This document shows positions 34,468 to 42,778 of a stretch of 64,000 nt of DNA, piece by piece. The stretch is taken from the NCBI RefSeq assembly GCF_009861505.1, contig NZ_WTFT01000002.1, positions 281,415-345,414 on the forward strand, written 5' to 3'. Source of the DNA: Pseudomonas izuensis. Its GTDB lineage: Bacteria; Pseudomonadota; Gammaproteobacteria; Pseudomonadales; Pseudomonadaceae. The position numbers and the translations under genes are program-made. The notes under the pieces were generated by a model. The model ran no database searches. It had not been told where the DNA came from and saw only the letters and a list, made by a program, of their open reading frames with translations. How positions within the stretch are numbered: the first letter of the stretch is position 1; each line of letters opens with the position of its first letter.

Positions 34468-35376
34468 CTAACGAAGTAGGTTGATACCTGTATGCGTCCG
34501 GATGTAGTTGGCCCGTCTGATTTCTTGTACGTCAGCGAGAATGGACAATCTGCGACCATCTCCAGGAATTTTTTGATTGCGAAAGGCTGCCACATTCCTG
34601 AAGAGGGATATCGATACGTCGAAGTGATGGACATCTAGCTGACCAGCATTCGTCCATCGAGGCGTCCCGACATCAGGCACAAAAACATTCTGATTTTGAC
34701 GTAGAGGGATGAACGGATAGTTCTTCAACGCATCACCATAGTGGTTGGCACTTATGGTCATATCAGGAGTATTTACTCGGTTAGTATAGTTTCCGATGAT
34801 TTCAGCGATTGGTTCGTTGGTATTAATTCTTGCGACTGCATTATTGATTTCGGCGATTTTCGTCGCGGATGACGCGGTAGTTGAGCTTCCAGATGCTGGT
34901 GTCACAGCTTCTATTGATGTGGAAGAAGCATTGGCTGCCCGTCTGCCATGTTTGCTAATAGATGCTGATTTGGAGATGACTTTCGACTGTTTGGATATCC
35001 CCATTCCAGTGCTCTTTAGCGCAGTGTTCAGCCCAAATACGTGCCCTGTCGGATCGCTGCGATTTCTGGGATCCCCCCCGCAATACGCATAGATATTCAA
35101 ACCCCCCTCCCCAAACGGACTACAACTATCCGGACTGTTGAACCGCATCAACACTGGATTGAACTGCCGATACCCTCTCCCCAAGTGATAATGCCCCGTC
35201 ATCGGATCCGGCAGTTCGCCGTTAAACCCAAGCAGGTTAAGCAAGTCACTTCCCCGAGGGCAATGACCATAGGGTGTATAGACGATAGGATGAGGTTGAC
35301 TCGCAACAAGGGCATTCAACACCGAGTTCTGCAGATCGGTTGCCAACAGAATAGTTTTGCTTGAATGCGTAGGCAT
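34468..35376 (-). CDS. Short orphan RHS-core (TccC-like) protein with a different tail
   Basis: 302 residues from the ATG at 35376, chosen because GGAG precedes it by 8 bases and because the protein then opens MP like the other copy (MPTHSSK). Residues 9-112 are the RHS-associated core (LLATDLQNSVLNAL, VYTPYGHCP, LLGFNGELPDPMTGHYHLG, DPTGH). Almost nothing precedes it. The tail (113-302) is Ser/Thr-rich up to ~180, then a possibly folded end (YGDALKNYPFIPLRQNQNVFVPDVGTPRWTNAGQLDVHHFDVS ... ILADVQEIRRANYIRTHTGINLLR) of unknown type. No partner immunity gene is apparent. The AT-rich tail suggests transfer. Confidence 0.7.
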   Translation of the reverse strand: MPTHSSKTILLATDLQNSVLNALVASQPHPIVYTPYGHCPRGSDLLNLLGFNGELPDPMTGHYHLGRGYRQFNPVLMRFNSPDSCSPFGEGGLNIYAYCGGDPRNRSDPTGHVFGLNTALKSTGMGISKQSKVISKSASISKHGRRAANASSTSIEAVTPASGSSTTASSATKIAEINNAVARINTNEPIAEIIGNYTNRVNTPDMTISANHYGDALKNYPFIPLRQNQNVFVPDVGTPRWTNAGQLDVHHFDVSISLFRNVAAFRNQKIPGDGRRLSILADVQEIRRANYIRTHTGINLLR

Positions 35377-35438
35377 TAGCTGAACTCCGAACAAAGTCCA
35401 TGAGGTGGGTGACTTAGCATCGGAGATTTCTCAGCTAT

Positions 35439-35460
35439 TGCCTACTATCAGAACTGCTAG
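35439..35460 (-). promoter_or_regulatory. Near-palindrome upstream of the second RHS-core gene
   Basis: On the minus strand CTAGCAG-TT-CTGATAG followed by TAGGCA, 63 bp before the RHS start and 20 bp after the glutathione S-transferase stop. It matches the element before the other RHS gene at 20 of 22 positions. Confidence 0.6.
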
Positions 35461-35479
35461 TCCTGTGCACTTGCAGATT

Positions 35480-36109
35480 TCAAATTTTCGGCATCGTCGC
35501 AATCATCGAAGGCCGCTGACTCACCTCGAAATACCACGCCGCCAACTGCGGATTCGCCTCACGCCAGTCCAGGTCCGGATGGCGCAGATCCAGATACCCC
35601 AACGCACACGCGACACTGATCGCCGCCACATCGAAATGGCTGGTCAGTTCGGCAATCGCGTCTTTTTCCAGCAGCGCCAGGGTGCGGCGGATTTTGTCGC
35701 GTTGGCCGTCGAGCCAGGCGTCCCAGTGTTTTTCCGGGGCACGCAGGGCGACTTCGTAGCGCACCAGTACGGCGGCATCCATGATGCCGTCGGCCATTGA
35801 CGCCAGTGTCATGCGCCGCCAGCGGGCGGAGCCTTCGCGGGGGATCAGCGGGTTGCCGACGTGCTGGTGGTCGAGGTAGTCGAGGATCACCCGGCTGTCG
35901 TGGATGACGTGGCCGTCGGCCAGGCGCAGGGCGGGGATTTTGCTCAGGGGGTTGTCGTCGATCAGCGCCTTGTCCGGGTCGACCGGCGTGAGCACGCAAT
36001 TCTGCAGGGCCACGCGGTCCTGTTGACCGGTTTCGTGCAGCAGCACCATGACCTTGCGGACGAAGGGAGAGAGGGAATTGTGGTACAGGGTCATGCTCGG
36101 GGCGGACAT
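35480..36109 (-). CDS. Glutathione S-transferase family protein
   Basis: 209 residues. The N-terminal thioredoxin-fold domain reads MTLYHNSLSPFVRKVMVLLHETG ... LSKIPALRLADGHVIHDSRVILDYLD, with the cis-proline in KIPAL and the E/D-S glutathione contact (D-S-R). The C-terminal helical domain ends VSQRPSMIATMPKI. S12/S14 stands where a catalytic Ser or Cys is usual. It is next to the fiu locus in P. aeruginosa too, so this is old synteny. Substrate unknown. Confidence 0.88.
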   Translation of the reverse strand: MSAPSMTLYHNSLSPFVRKVMVLLHETGQQDRVALQNCVLTPVDPDKALIDDNPLSKIPALRLADGHVIHDSRVILDYLDHQHVGNPLIPREGSARWRRMTLASMADGIMDAAVLVRYEVALRAPEKHWDAWLDGQRDKIRRTLALLEKDAIAELTSHFDVAAISVACALGYLDLRHPDLDWREANPQLAAWYFEVSQRPSMIATMPKI

Positions 36110-36190
36110 GGCAGCGTCTCGATCGGTGGCGGAGTCGAGGCAGCATAGCGTGTTGAGGCGATTGCTCAATATCCCAACGAATGCAGACTC

Positions 36191-36293
36191 TTGTAGGAGC
36201 GAGCCTGCTCGCGATGGTCGCCAACGATGACGCTGGAGTCCTGACACCCCGAGGCGCTCTCAGGTGCATCGCGAGCAGGCTCGCTCCTGCAGG
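36191..36293. repeat. REP pair, type GAGCGAGCCTGCTCGCGA
   Basis: Inverted arms ~55 bp apart between the GST gene and the small membrane protein. Confidence 0.9.
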
Positions 36294-36295
36294 GA

Positions 36296-36475
36296 TCAGT
36301 GGCGTTGCAGGAGGCCGCGCAGGGCGAGGACGGCGGGGATGCCCAGGCCGAGCCAGCTCAGGGCGTCCCAAATGCCATCGCCGAGCAGCGCGGCGAACAG
36401 TCCGGCTGCAGTAAACAGGGCGATGACGGTGGGCGTGCCGAAGACCTTCCAGAAGTTCGATTGTCGTGGTTTCAT
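36296..36475 (-). CDS. Small two-helix membrane protein coupled to the PepSY gene
   Basis: 59 residues, MKPRQSNFWKVFGTPTVIALF opening. Two hydrophobic stretches (VIALFTAAGLFAALLGDGIW and ALSWLGLGIPAVLALRGLL) suggest an inner-membrane hairpin. Its ATG overlaps the stop of the PepSY gene by 4 bp, so it is translated from the same mRNA. A similar tiny gene often follows PepSY/iron-uptake genes in pseudomonads; function unknown. Confidence 0.75.
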   Translation of the reverse strand: MKPRQSNFWKVFGTPTVIALFTAAGLFAALLGDGIWDALSWLGLGIPAVLALRGLLQRH

Positions 36476-37602
36476 GCCACGCTCTCCGCTTTTTCCAGCA
36501 CGGGTCTCGCCGCCTTGCGCCGCACCACCCACAGGTAAACGCCACTGCCGAGCACGATGATGGTCAGCACATCCAGGGTGGCCCAGAGGATTTTCATTGG
36601 CATGCCGCCGTAGTCACCGAAATGCAGTGGCTGCGACATGCCCATGGCGTCCATGTACCACGGGCGCTCGGCCACGGCGGTGACTTGCAGGGTGCTGGCG
36701 TCGATCAGCACCGGCGTCAGCAGGTGTGACGTCAGGTGCGTGCTGCCTTTCATGAACACCGCATAGTGATGCTCACTGGAAAAACGGGTACCGGGAAAGG
36801 CGATGAAGTCGGGTTGCATGTCCGGCGCAACGTCCCGGGCGATGTCGAGCAAACGCGTGGCCGGTGCCAGATGCGTCAGCGGCGGCACGTCGCGGTAGGG
36901 CGCGACCATGGCGCTGAGGCTGTCGTTGCGCCACGCGGCGATCAGCAGGTCGGCGCAGGCACTGATGACGCCGGTCACGCCGACCACCAAGGCCCAGGTC
37001 AACGTCACCACGCCTATCAGGTTGTGCAGGTCGAGCCAGCGCAGGCGGGTGGATTTGTCCTGGCGCACGGTGGCGAAATTCAAGCGGCGCATGAACGGCA
37101 GGTACAACACGGTGCCGGAGATAATCGCGACGACAAACAGCACACCCATGAACGCCAACCACAACTTGCCCGGCAGTTCGGCGAACATGTCCACGTGCAA
37201 GCGCAGCATGACCATCATGAAGCCGCCATTGGCCGAGGGCATCTCCAGCGCTTCGCCGGTACGGGCGTCGAGCATGAAGGTGTGGGACGAGTTCGGCTCG
37301 GTGCCGGCGGTCGCCGCCATGATGATCAGCACGGCATTGGGCTCGTCGTCCTCGAAGCCGAAATACTGCAGGACTTCGCCCGGGCGATGTTTCTCGGCTG
37401 CCGCCACCAACTGCTGCAAATTCAGGCGCGGAGTGTCCGCCGGCATGTCCTTCACATCAGGCGCATCGCCCAGCAGATGGTCGATCTCGTGGTGGAAGAT
37501 CAACGGCAGGCCGGTCACCGCCAGCAGCAGCAGGAAAACCGTGCAGATCAGGCTGGTCCAGGTGTGGACGAAGGACCAGCGGCGAATGGTTTTGCTTTTC
37601 AA
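36472..37602 (-). CDS. PepSY-domain membrane protein of the siderophore locus
   Basis: 376 residues, four membrane helices near residues 15-37, 145-170, 188-212 and 340-365. It has conserved membrane histidines (FVHTWTSLICTVFLLLLAVTGLPLIFHHEIDHLL, RLHVDMFAELPGKLW, WLDLHNLIGVV, HFGDYGGMPMKILWA). This PepSY_TM type is found next to siderophore receptors and is linked to periplasmic iron reduction and release (the FpvG type is the studied example). It follows the fiuA receptor gene on the same strand across a small hairpin, so co-regulation by iron is likely. Confidence 0.85.
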   Translation of the reverse strand: MKSKTIRRWSFVHTWTSLICTVFLLLLAVTGLPLIFHHEIDHLLGDAPDVKDMPADTPRLNLQQLVAAAEKHRPGEVLQYFGFEDDEPNAVLIIMAATAGTEPNSSHTFMLDARTGEALEMPSANGGFMMVMLRLHVDMFAELPGKLWLAFMGVLFVVAIISGTVLYLPFMRRLNFATVRQDKSTRLRWLDLHNLIGVVTLTWALVVGVTGVISACADLLIAAWRNDSLSAMVAPYRDVPPLTHLAPATRLLDIARDVAPDMQPDFIAFPGTRFSSEHHYAVFMKGSTHLTSHLLTPVLIDASTLQVTAVAERPWYMDAMGMSQPLHFGDYGGMPMKILWATLDVLTIIVLGSGVYLWVVRRKAARPVLEKAESVA

Positions 37603-37626
37603 TATAAAGCCTCCAGAAATACCAAA

Positions 37627-37645
37627 GCCGTCCTCGAAGGACGGC
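37627..37645 (-). terminator. Intercistronic hairpin between fiuA and the PepSY gene
   Basis: GCCGTCCT and AGGACGGC pair across a 3-base loop, followed on the minus strand by TTTGG. Likely a partial terminator that lowers expression of the downstream genes. Confidence 0.55.
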
Positions 37646-37674
37646 CTGGGTACCGGGCGTGTCAGATCAAGCCG

Positions 37675-40101
37675 TTACCACTTGTAAGTGGCACTGGCGA
37701 CGACACTGCGTTGGTCGCCGTAGTAGCAGTAGAAACTGTCGCAAGTCGAGATGTAGTCCTTGTCGAACACGTTGGTCGCGTTCAGCGCCAGCGAGGCGCC
37801 TTTGAGGCTGTTGTCCAGGCGACCGAGGTCGTAATGGACCGCCGCATCGAACACGGTGTAGGCGTTTGCCTTGCCCAGCTCGGTGTTGGCTTGGTCGCCG
37901 TAGGTGTTGCCGGTATAACGGGCGCCGGCGCCGAGGCCGAAACCGTCCAACACGCCGTTGTGCCAGGTGTAATCAGCCCACACCGAGGCCAGTTGGTTTG
38001 GCATCAGTTGCAAGCGATTGCCTTTGAAGGTGCCATCCTGGACTTCGGATTTGGCCAGGGTGTAAGCCGCGATGAGCTTGAGGTTTTCGTTCACGTCGGA
38101 CACCGCTTCCAGCTCCAGGCCTTTGACTTTCACTTCACCGGTCTGGCTGGTGATCGAGACGCCGTCGGCGTTGGTGGTGGTGACGGAAACGTTTTTCTGG
38201 GTCAGGTCGTACACCGCCGCAGTCAGCAAGGTATTGCTGCCAGGTGGCTGGTACTTGATGCCCAGTTCCCACTGTTTGCCTTCGGTCGGCTTGAACGAGT
38301 CGGTCGGCGAGGCCGTGGCATTGCTGGTTGGCTGGAACGACTCGGCGTAGGACAGATAAGGCACGACACCGTTGTCGAACACATAGCTGATGGCGGCGTT
38401 ACCGCTGAAGTTCTTGTCGCGCTCAGTGTTGGTGGCGTCGGCGTGGTTGAAGAACTTGGTGCCGGTGTGCACCCAGTCCTCGCGGCCACCCAGGGTCAGG
38501 CGCCATTGGTCGAGGGCCATCTGGTCCTGGACGTACAGGCCGGTCTGATGGGTTTTCTGATCGTAGTCATAGAACGCCGAGGAGCGTGGCGGACGAACGA
38601 TCGGCTGTCCGTAAATCGGGTTGAGTACGTTGGTGGTCAGGCCATCACCGAAGATCGACGTGAAGTTAGTGTTGTTGCGCTGGTGATCGAGGCCGATCAA
38701 CAGGGTGTGCAGGATGTCGCCGGTGGCGAAGTCGCCCTGGAAGTTGTTGTCCACGGCGAACTGGCTGATGTCCTCGTCGACACTGGTGCTCGTGCGGCCA
38801 ACGTTGCCATTGGCGTCGACCTGGGTGAACGGATAGGCGCCGGGCGTGAGGGCCTGGAAGGACAGGTCCGTTTTGGTGTAACGCAGGTTCTGCCGGAACT
38901 GCCAGACATCGTTCAAGCGGTGCTCGAAGGCGTAACCCAGGGCGTAGTAAGTGCGGTCGTAGAATTCCCAGTCCGGGTCGCCCAGGTTTTTGTGGTGGGA
39001 AATTTCACCCAGTGGCGAATGGATACGGGTGCCCTGGATCGGCAGGAACTGGCTGGTGATGCCGGTATCGTCGCGAGTGAACTGCGTCAGCAGGGTGAAC
39101 CGGGTGTCTTCGTCGATGTTCCAGGTCAGGCTGGGTGCAATGTTGTAGCGTTTATTGTCGATGTGGTCGATCTGGGTGTCGCTGTCGCGTACCACGCCGC
39201 TCACGCCATAGAGGAATTGACCGTCCTCGTCGATCTTGCCGGTGCTGGCGAAGTTGATCTGGCGGTAATTGTCGCTGCCGTATTGGAGCTGGATTTCATT
39301 GCTCGATTCAGCACTGGGACGGCGGCTGACCATGTCCAGCAGGCCGCCCGGAGGGGTCTGGCCGTAGACCGACGAGGCGGGGCCGCGCAGCAGGGCGAGG
39401 CGGTCCAGGTTCCAGGTTTCCTGTTTCGGGTTGGCGTACACGCCTTTTGGCAGTGGCAGGCCATCGAGGAACTGGGTCGGTTCAAAGCCGCGCACGCGCA
39501 ACCAGTCGGCACGGGTGTCGCTGCCGAAGCTGCTGGCGGTGATGCCGGGCATGTAGCGCACGGCGTCGTCGAGGTTGTGCACACTGCGGTCGTCCATCTG
39601 CTCGCGGGTCGCGACCGAAATCGAGCGGGGTACTTCGACCAGCGCCGTGTCGGTCTTGGTGCCGGCGGCGGTGCGCTTGGCCACATAACCTTCCACCGGG
39701 CCCCAGGCGCTTTCAGTGCTTTCCACGCCGATCACGCTGGTCGCCGGCAGGGCCATAACGCCCTCGGGCACGGCCACCAGGGTGTAGGTGCTGCCGCTCT
39801 GTTCCAGCTGCAGACCGGTGCCGCGCAAGGCTTCGCGCAGGGCGCCGGGCGCATCGAACTGGCCTTTGACCGGGGCGGACGTCTTGCCCGCAGCCAGGGA
39901 AGGGTTCAGCGACAGCGCCAGGCCGGCCTGACTGGCGATCTGGTTCAGGGTGCTGGCCAAAGGCGCGGCGGGCAGGTTGTATGCACGAACGCTGGATGCC
40001 TGTTCAGCGGCGATCAGTTGGCTGCTGGCCAAAGGGGTGCAAAAGGCTATGGCAACCGCCAGCAAACTGGGGCGCAACAAGGTGTTTAGCGAACGGGACA
40101 T
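37675..40101 (-). CDS. fiuA: TonB-dependent hydroxamate (ferrichrome-type) siderophore receptor with signalling domain
   Basis: 808 residues. Signal peptide to about residue 32. The STN signalling domain spans residues ~36-112 (YNLPAAPLASTLNQIASQAGLALSL). The plug spans ~150-260 (VPRSISVATREQMDDRSVHNLDDAVRYMPGI, LLRGPASSVYGQTPPGGLLDMVSRRP). A 22-strand barrel ends in the aromatic VVASATYKW. It imports a ferric siderophore and signals through FiuR and FiuI, encoded just upstream. The ferrichrome assignment comes from the FhuA/FiuA-like sequence and synteny. Confidence 0.88.
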   Translation of the reverse strand: MSRSLNTLLRPSLLAVAIAFCTPLASSQLIAAEQASSVRAYNLPAAPLASTLNQIASQAGLALSLNPSLAAGKTSAPVKGQFDAPGALREALRGTGLQLEQSGSTYTLVAVPEGVMALPATSVIGVESTESAWGPVEGYVAKRTAAGTKTDTALVEVPRSISVATREQMDDRSVHNLDDAVRYMPGITASSFGSDTRADWLRVRGFEPTQFLDGLPLPKGVYANPKQETWNLDRLALLRGPASSVYGQTPPGGLLDMVSRRPSAESSNEIQLQYGSDNYRQINFASTGKIDEDGQFLYGVSGVVRDSDTQIDHIDNKRYNIAPSLTWNIDEDTRFTLLTQFTRDDTGITSQFLPIQGTRIHSPLGEISHHKNLGDPDWEFYDRTYYALGYAFEHRLNDVWQFRQNLRYTKTDLSFQALTPGAYPFTQVDANGNVGRTSTSVDEDISQFAVDNNFQGDFATGDILHTLLIGLDHQRNNTNFTSIFGDGLTTNVLNPIYGQPIVRPPRSSAFYDYDQKTHQTGLYVQDQMALDQWRLTLGGREDWVHTGTKFFNHADATNTERDKNFSGNAAISYVFDNGVVPYLSYAESFQPTSNATASPTDSFKPTEGKQWELGIKYQPPGSNTLLTAAVYDLTQKNVSVTTTNADGVSITSQTGEVKVKGLELEAVSDVNENLKLIAAYTLAKSEVQDGTFKGNRLQLMPNQLASVWADYTWHNGVLDGFGLGAGARYTGNTYGDQANTELGKANAYTVFDAAVHYDLGRLDNSLKGASLALNATNVFDKDYISTCDSFYCYYGDQRSVVASATYKW

Positions 40102-40218
40102 ACAGCGGCTCCTGAAAGGGAATACTTCTCAATTGCCTGTGTGCCGGACGAGAATCAAAAAGTGATAGGGGTGGATGAAAATAATTTCGATTCAGTATTT
40201 TTAATAAGGCTGATGGCC

Positions 40219-40329
40219 CCATCGCGGGCAAGCCTTGCTCCCACAGATTTTGTATTGACCAGTCATTGTGTGCACGACCCAACATCCTGTGGGAGCAAGC
40301 GATGCGGCGACCCGACTTGCCCGCGATGG
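40219..40329. repeat. REP pair with a 16-bp sequence nested in one arm
   Basis: Left arm is normal (catcgcgggcaagccttgct). In the right arm CGATGCGGCGACCCGA sits in the loop between GCAAG and CTTGC. The complement of that 16-mer recurs (14 of 16) in the REP at 49992. Confidence 0.8.
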
Positions 40330-40351
40330 CGTCAGTCCAGACACTACCGAA

Positions 40352-41326
40352 TCAGGGCTTGACCTCGGTCTTCGCCGCCACCGTCACCCACCACGGCGTG
40401 TGCTGTTCGATCTGCACCGGCAGGGTCGGCAGCAGGGCACTCAAGGCCAGGTTGGTGTCTTTGAGCGGGAAGCTGCCGGTGATCCGCAGGTCGGCCACTT
40501 CCGGCGCAACACCCAGGTGCCCACGGCGATAGCGACCGATTTCACGGACCAGATCTTCCAGGCGCGCGTTGTCCACCACCAGCATGCCGCGGGTCCAGGC
40601 ATCGGCGCCCTGGTTGAGCGCCACAATCGGTCCCAGGCCATCGTTGCTGATCAGCACTTGCTGGCCTTCGCGCAGGATCTGTTCGTCAGGGCTCGATTGC
40701 GGATGGGCGGCCACCGCCGACTGCAATACGCTCAGGCGCGTGCCTTGTTCTTCGCGCTTGACCAGGAACCGGGTACCCAATGCGCGCATGCTGCCTTCTC
40801 GGGTTTCGACGATAAACGGCCGGGCGTCGCCATGACCGGTCTCGACGAGGATTTCCCCTTCCTGCAGGACGATCAGCCGCTGCTTCTCATCGAAGCGCAC
40901 GTCCACGGCACTGTGGGTGTTGAGGTTGATCAGCGTGCCGTCGGCCAGGCGAATGGCGCGTTGTTCGCCGGTGGCGGTGCGCTGGTCGGCCAGCCAATAG
41001 TCGACCGGCAGGTAACGCTCAGCGGCAAACAGCGCCAGGCCAATCACCGCGACGACACTGGCCAGGCCGCTGCCGAGCTTGCGCACCCGGCGGCGAATGC
41101 CTTCACGCGATTGCAGCAGGGCAGTGCGGGCCGGGCCGCTGGCGACACTGAAGCGCTGGTCGAGCATGCCCAACTGGCGCCAGGCCCGCGCGTGTTCTTC
41201 GTGGGCGGCGTGCCATCTGGCGAACTCTTCGCGCTCCACCGGGTTACCGGAGTCCAGGGACAATTGCCAGGCAATCGCCGCATCCAGTACTTGCGTCGAC
41301 ACCGGTTTGGAACTGATCGGGTTCAT
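40352..41326 (-). CDS. fiuR: FecR-type anti-sigma / signal transducer
   Basis: 324 residues. The N-terminal domain (LDAAIAWQLSLDSGNPVEREEFARWHAAHEEHARAWRQL) is the cytoplasmic sigma-binding FecR_N part. One membrane helix lies near residues 88-106 (LGSGLASVVAVIGLALFAA). The periplasmic FecR domain follows (ERYLPVDYWLADQRTATGEQRAIRLADGTLINLNTHSAVDVRF). It relays receptor occupancy to FiuI. It starts inside the last 4 bp of the sigma-factor gene. Confidence 0.9.
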   Translation of the reverse strand: MNPISSKPVSTQVLDAAIAWQLSLDSGNPVEREEFARWHAAHEEHARAWRQLGMLDQRFSVASGPARTALLQSREGIRRRVRKLGSGLASVVAVIGLALFAAERYLPVDYWLADQRTATGEQRAIRLADGTLINLNTHSAVDVRFDEKQRLIVLQEGEILVETGHGDARPFIVETREGSMRALGTRFLVKREEQGTRLSVLQSAVAAHPQSSPDEQILREGQQVLISNDGLGPIVALNQGADAWTRGMLVVDNARLEDLVREIGRYRRGHLGVAPEVADLRITGSFPLKDTNLALSALLPTLPVQIEQHTPWWVTVAAKTEVKP

Positions 41327-41841
41327 GTCGGCTCACCGTACAGCGCGATGTAGCACTGACGGATGCCCTGGGCCAGGTACTGGCGCACGCGCGGGACCGA
41401 CACGCCGAGGCGTTCGGCGATGTCTGCATGGCCAAGGCCATCGAGCCGGTTGTAGAGAAACGCCGCCCGGGCCTTGCTCGACAGTGTGCCGAGCAGGCGA
41501 TCGATGTTTTTCAGGTCTTCGAGGATCATTTGCTGCTCCTCCACCGACGGTTGCTCGGCTTCGGGAATCAGCATCAGTTCGGTGAGGTAAGCCTGTTCCA
41601 GCGCGGCGCGACGGAAATAGTCAAACAGCAGGCCCTTGGCAATCGCCACCAGAAACGCCCGTGGTTCACGCGGTTCCTTCAGTTCTTCACGACCCAGCAA
41701 ACGTACGAAAGTGTCCTGGCTCAGGTCTTCGGCCCGCTGCGGGCAAGCGACATTGCGACGAAGCCAGGCCAGTAGCCAACTGCGATGGTCGCGATACAAC
41801 GCACCGACGAGCTCACTTTGAGGGCTTGGGATTGACGACAC
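41323..41841 (-). CDS. fiuI: FecI-type ECF sigma factor
   Basis: 172 residues. Region 2: LYRDHRSWLLAWLRRNVACPQRAEDLSQDTFVRLL. Region 4: LGTLSSKARAAFLYNRLDGLGHADIAERLGVSVPRVRQYLAQGIRQCY. It drives fiuA transcription when the receptor is occupied. A Fur-box-like sequence lies just upstream. The order sigma, FecR, receptor is the standard iron cell-surface signalling layout. Confidence 0.9.
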   Translation of the reverse strand: MSSIPSPQSELVGALYRDHRSWLLAWLRRNVACPQRAEDLSQDTFVRLLGREELKEPREPRAFLVAIAKGLLFDYFRRAALEQAYLTELMLIPEAEQPSVEEQQMILEDLKNIDRLLGTLSSKARAAFLYNRLDGLGHADIAERLGVSVPRVRQYLAQGIRQCYIALYGEPT

Positions 41842-41868
41842 GCAGCATCACCGATTGGGAGATTTTAA

Positions 41869-41887
41869 CTAACGAGAATTGTTCGCG
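41869..41887 (-). promoter_or_regulatory. Fur-box-like site upstream of fiuI
   Basis: CTAACGAGAATTGTTCGCG (plus strand), 28 bp upstream of the fiuI start, resembles the pseudomonad Fur core (A-A-T/C-G-A-G-A-A-T). Iron repression of this sigma factor is expected from its family; the exact site is an inference. Confidence 0.5.
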
Positions 41888-41968
41888 ATTGTGGCAGAGG
41901 CAGGGGCGGTAAAGCAATTGGCGCTGGTCGGGTGGTTTGTGGGTATTCAAATGGACCGTGTAATCGTT

Positions 41969-42037
41969 CATCGCGGGCAAGCCTTGCTCCCACAGGGTTT
42001 TGCTCTATCCCTGTGGGAGCAAGGCTTGCCCGCGATG
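41969..42037. repeat. REP pair, type GAGCAAGGCTTGCCCGCGA, outward orientation
   Basis: Arms catcgcgggcaagccttgct and complement separated by ~20 bp, in the space between fiuI and the exonuclease gene. Confidence 0.9.
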
Positions 42038-42060
42038 AGGCCAGTACAGGCGATGGAGAT

Positions 42061-42768
42061 TCAGAAGGACGGCGTATGCTGCCGCCGCTTCCATTGATTC
42101 AATCGCTGCTGCAAATTCAACGGGCTATGCACCTGCTGCTGCCGCGCGCGGCTGAACAGGATCAGTGCCAGTTCGGCGGTGGCCAGGGCGTCGGCACTGG
42201 CGTTGTGGCGCTCGAAGACTTGCAGCTTGAACCAGTCGATCCACTCGTCCAGTCCCGCCTCGCGGATATTGGCCTGCGGGCACAGCAACGGTGCGATGTC
42301 CGCCACGTCCAGAAAGGCATGCTGCAACTTGTAGCCCAGATGGTCTTTCAATGCGCGCCCAAGCATGTGCTGGTCGAACGGCGCATGAAAGGCCAGCAGT
42401 GGGCTGTCGCCGACGAACTCCATGAACTCGAGCAGCGCCTGCGCCGGGTCACTGCCGGCGGCAATCGCGCTGGGCCCCAGGCCGTGAATCAGAACACTGG
42501 GGCCGAGTTTGAGTTCGGCACATTGCAGGGTGCGTTCGAACTGCTGACGGAAATCGATCGCACCGTCCTCGATCACCACCGCGCCGATCGACAGCACCCG
42601 GTCCTTATGTAGGTTCAGCCCGGTGGTTTCCAGATCGACTACCACCCAGCGTTGTTCGCGCAGGCTGCATTCACTCAGCGCGGTGGCCGCCGGCAAGCGT
42701 TGCAGACGTTCTTGCAGTTCAGCGGACAGGCTCAGGGTGGCCGGGCGTAGCCATGAAAACAGGCTCAT
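42061..42768 (-). CDS. DnaQ-like 3'-5' exonuclease (DEDDh)
   Basis: 235 residues. ExoI motif VVVDLETTGLN (D and E), ExoII motif LLAFHAPFDQHMLGR (D), ExoIII motif ERHNASADALATAEL (H and D), so all catalytic acids are present. It begins at 42768 (MSLFSWLRPATLSL), 10 bp after the DUF294 gene stop, giving a two-gene unit that is common in pseudomonads. The nucleic acid substrate is unknown; it is not the Pol III epsilon subunit (dnaQ itself is elsewhere). Confidence 0.87.
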   Translation of the reverse strand: MSLFSWLRPATLSLSAELQERLQRLPAATALSECSLREQRWVVVDLETTGLNLHKDRVLSIGAVVIEDGAIDFRQQFERTLQCAELKLGPSVLIHGLGPSAIAAGSDPAQALLEFMEFVGDSPLLAFHAPFDQHMLGRALKDHLGYKLQHAFLDVADIAPLLCPQANIREAGLDEWIDWFKLQVFERHNASADALATAELALILFSRARQQQVHSPLNLQQRLNQWKRRQHTPSF

Positions 42769-42778
42769 AGCTGGTAGC

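Noticed and set aside
36736..40089. 1117-codon open frame on the plus strand opposite the PepSY and fiuA genes
   Set aside because: It runs antisense across two clear genes and a terminator-like hairpin; no family features.
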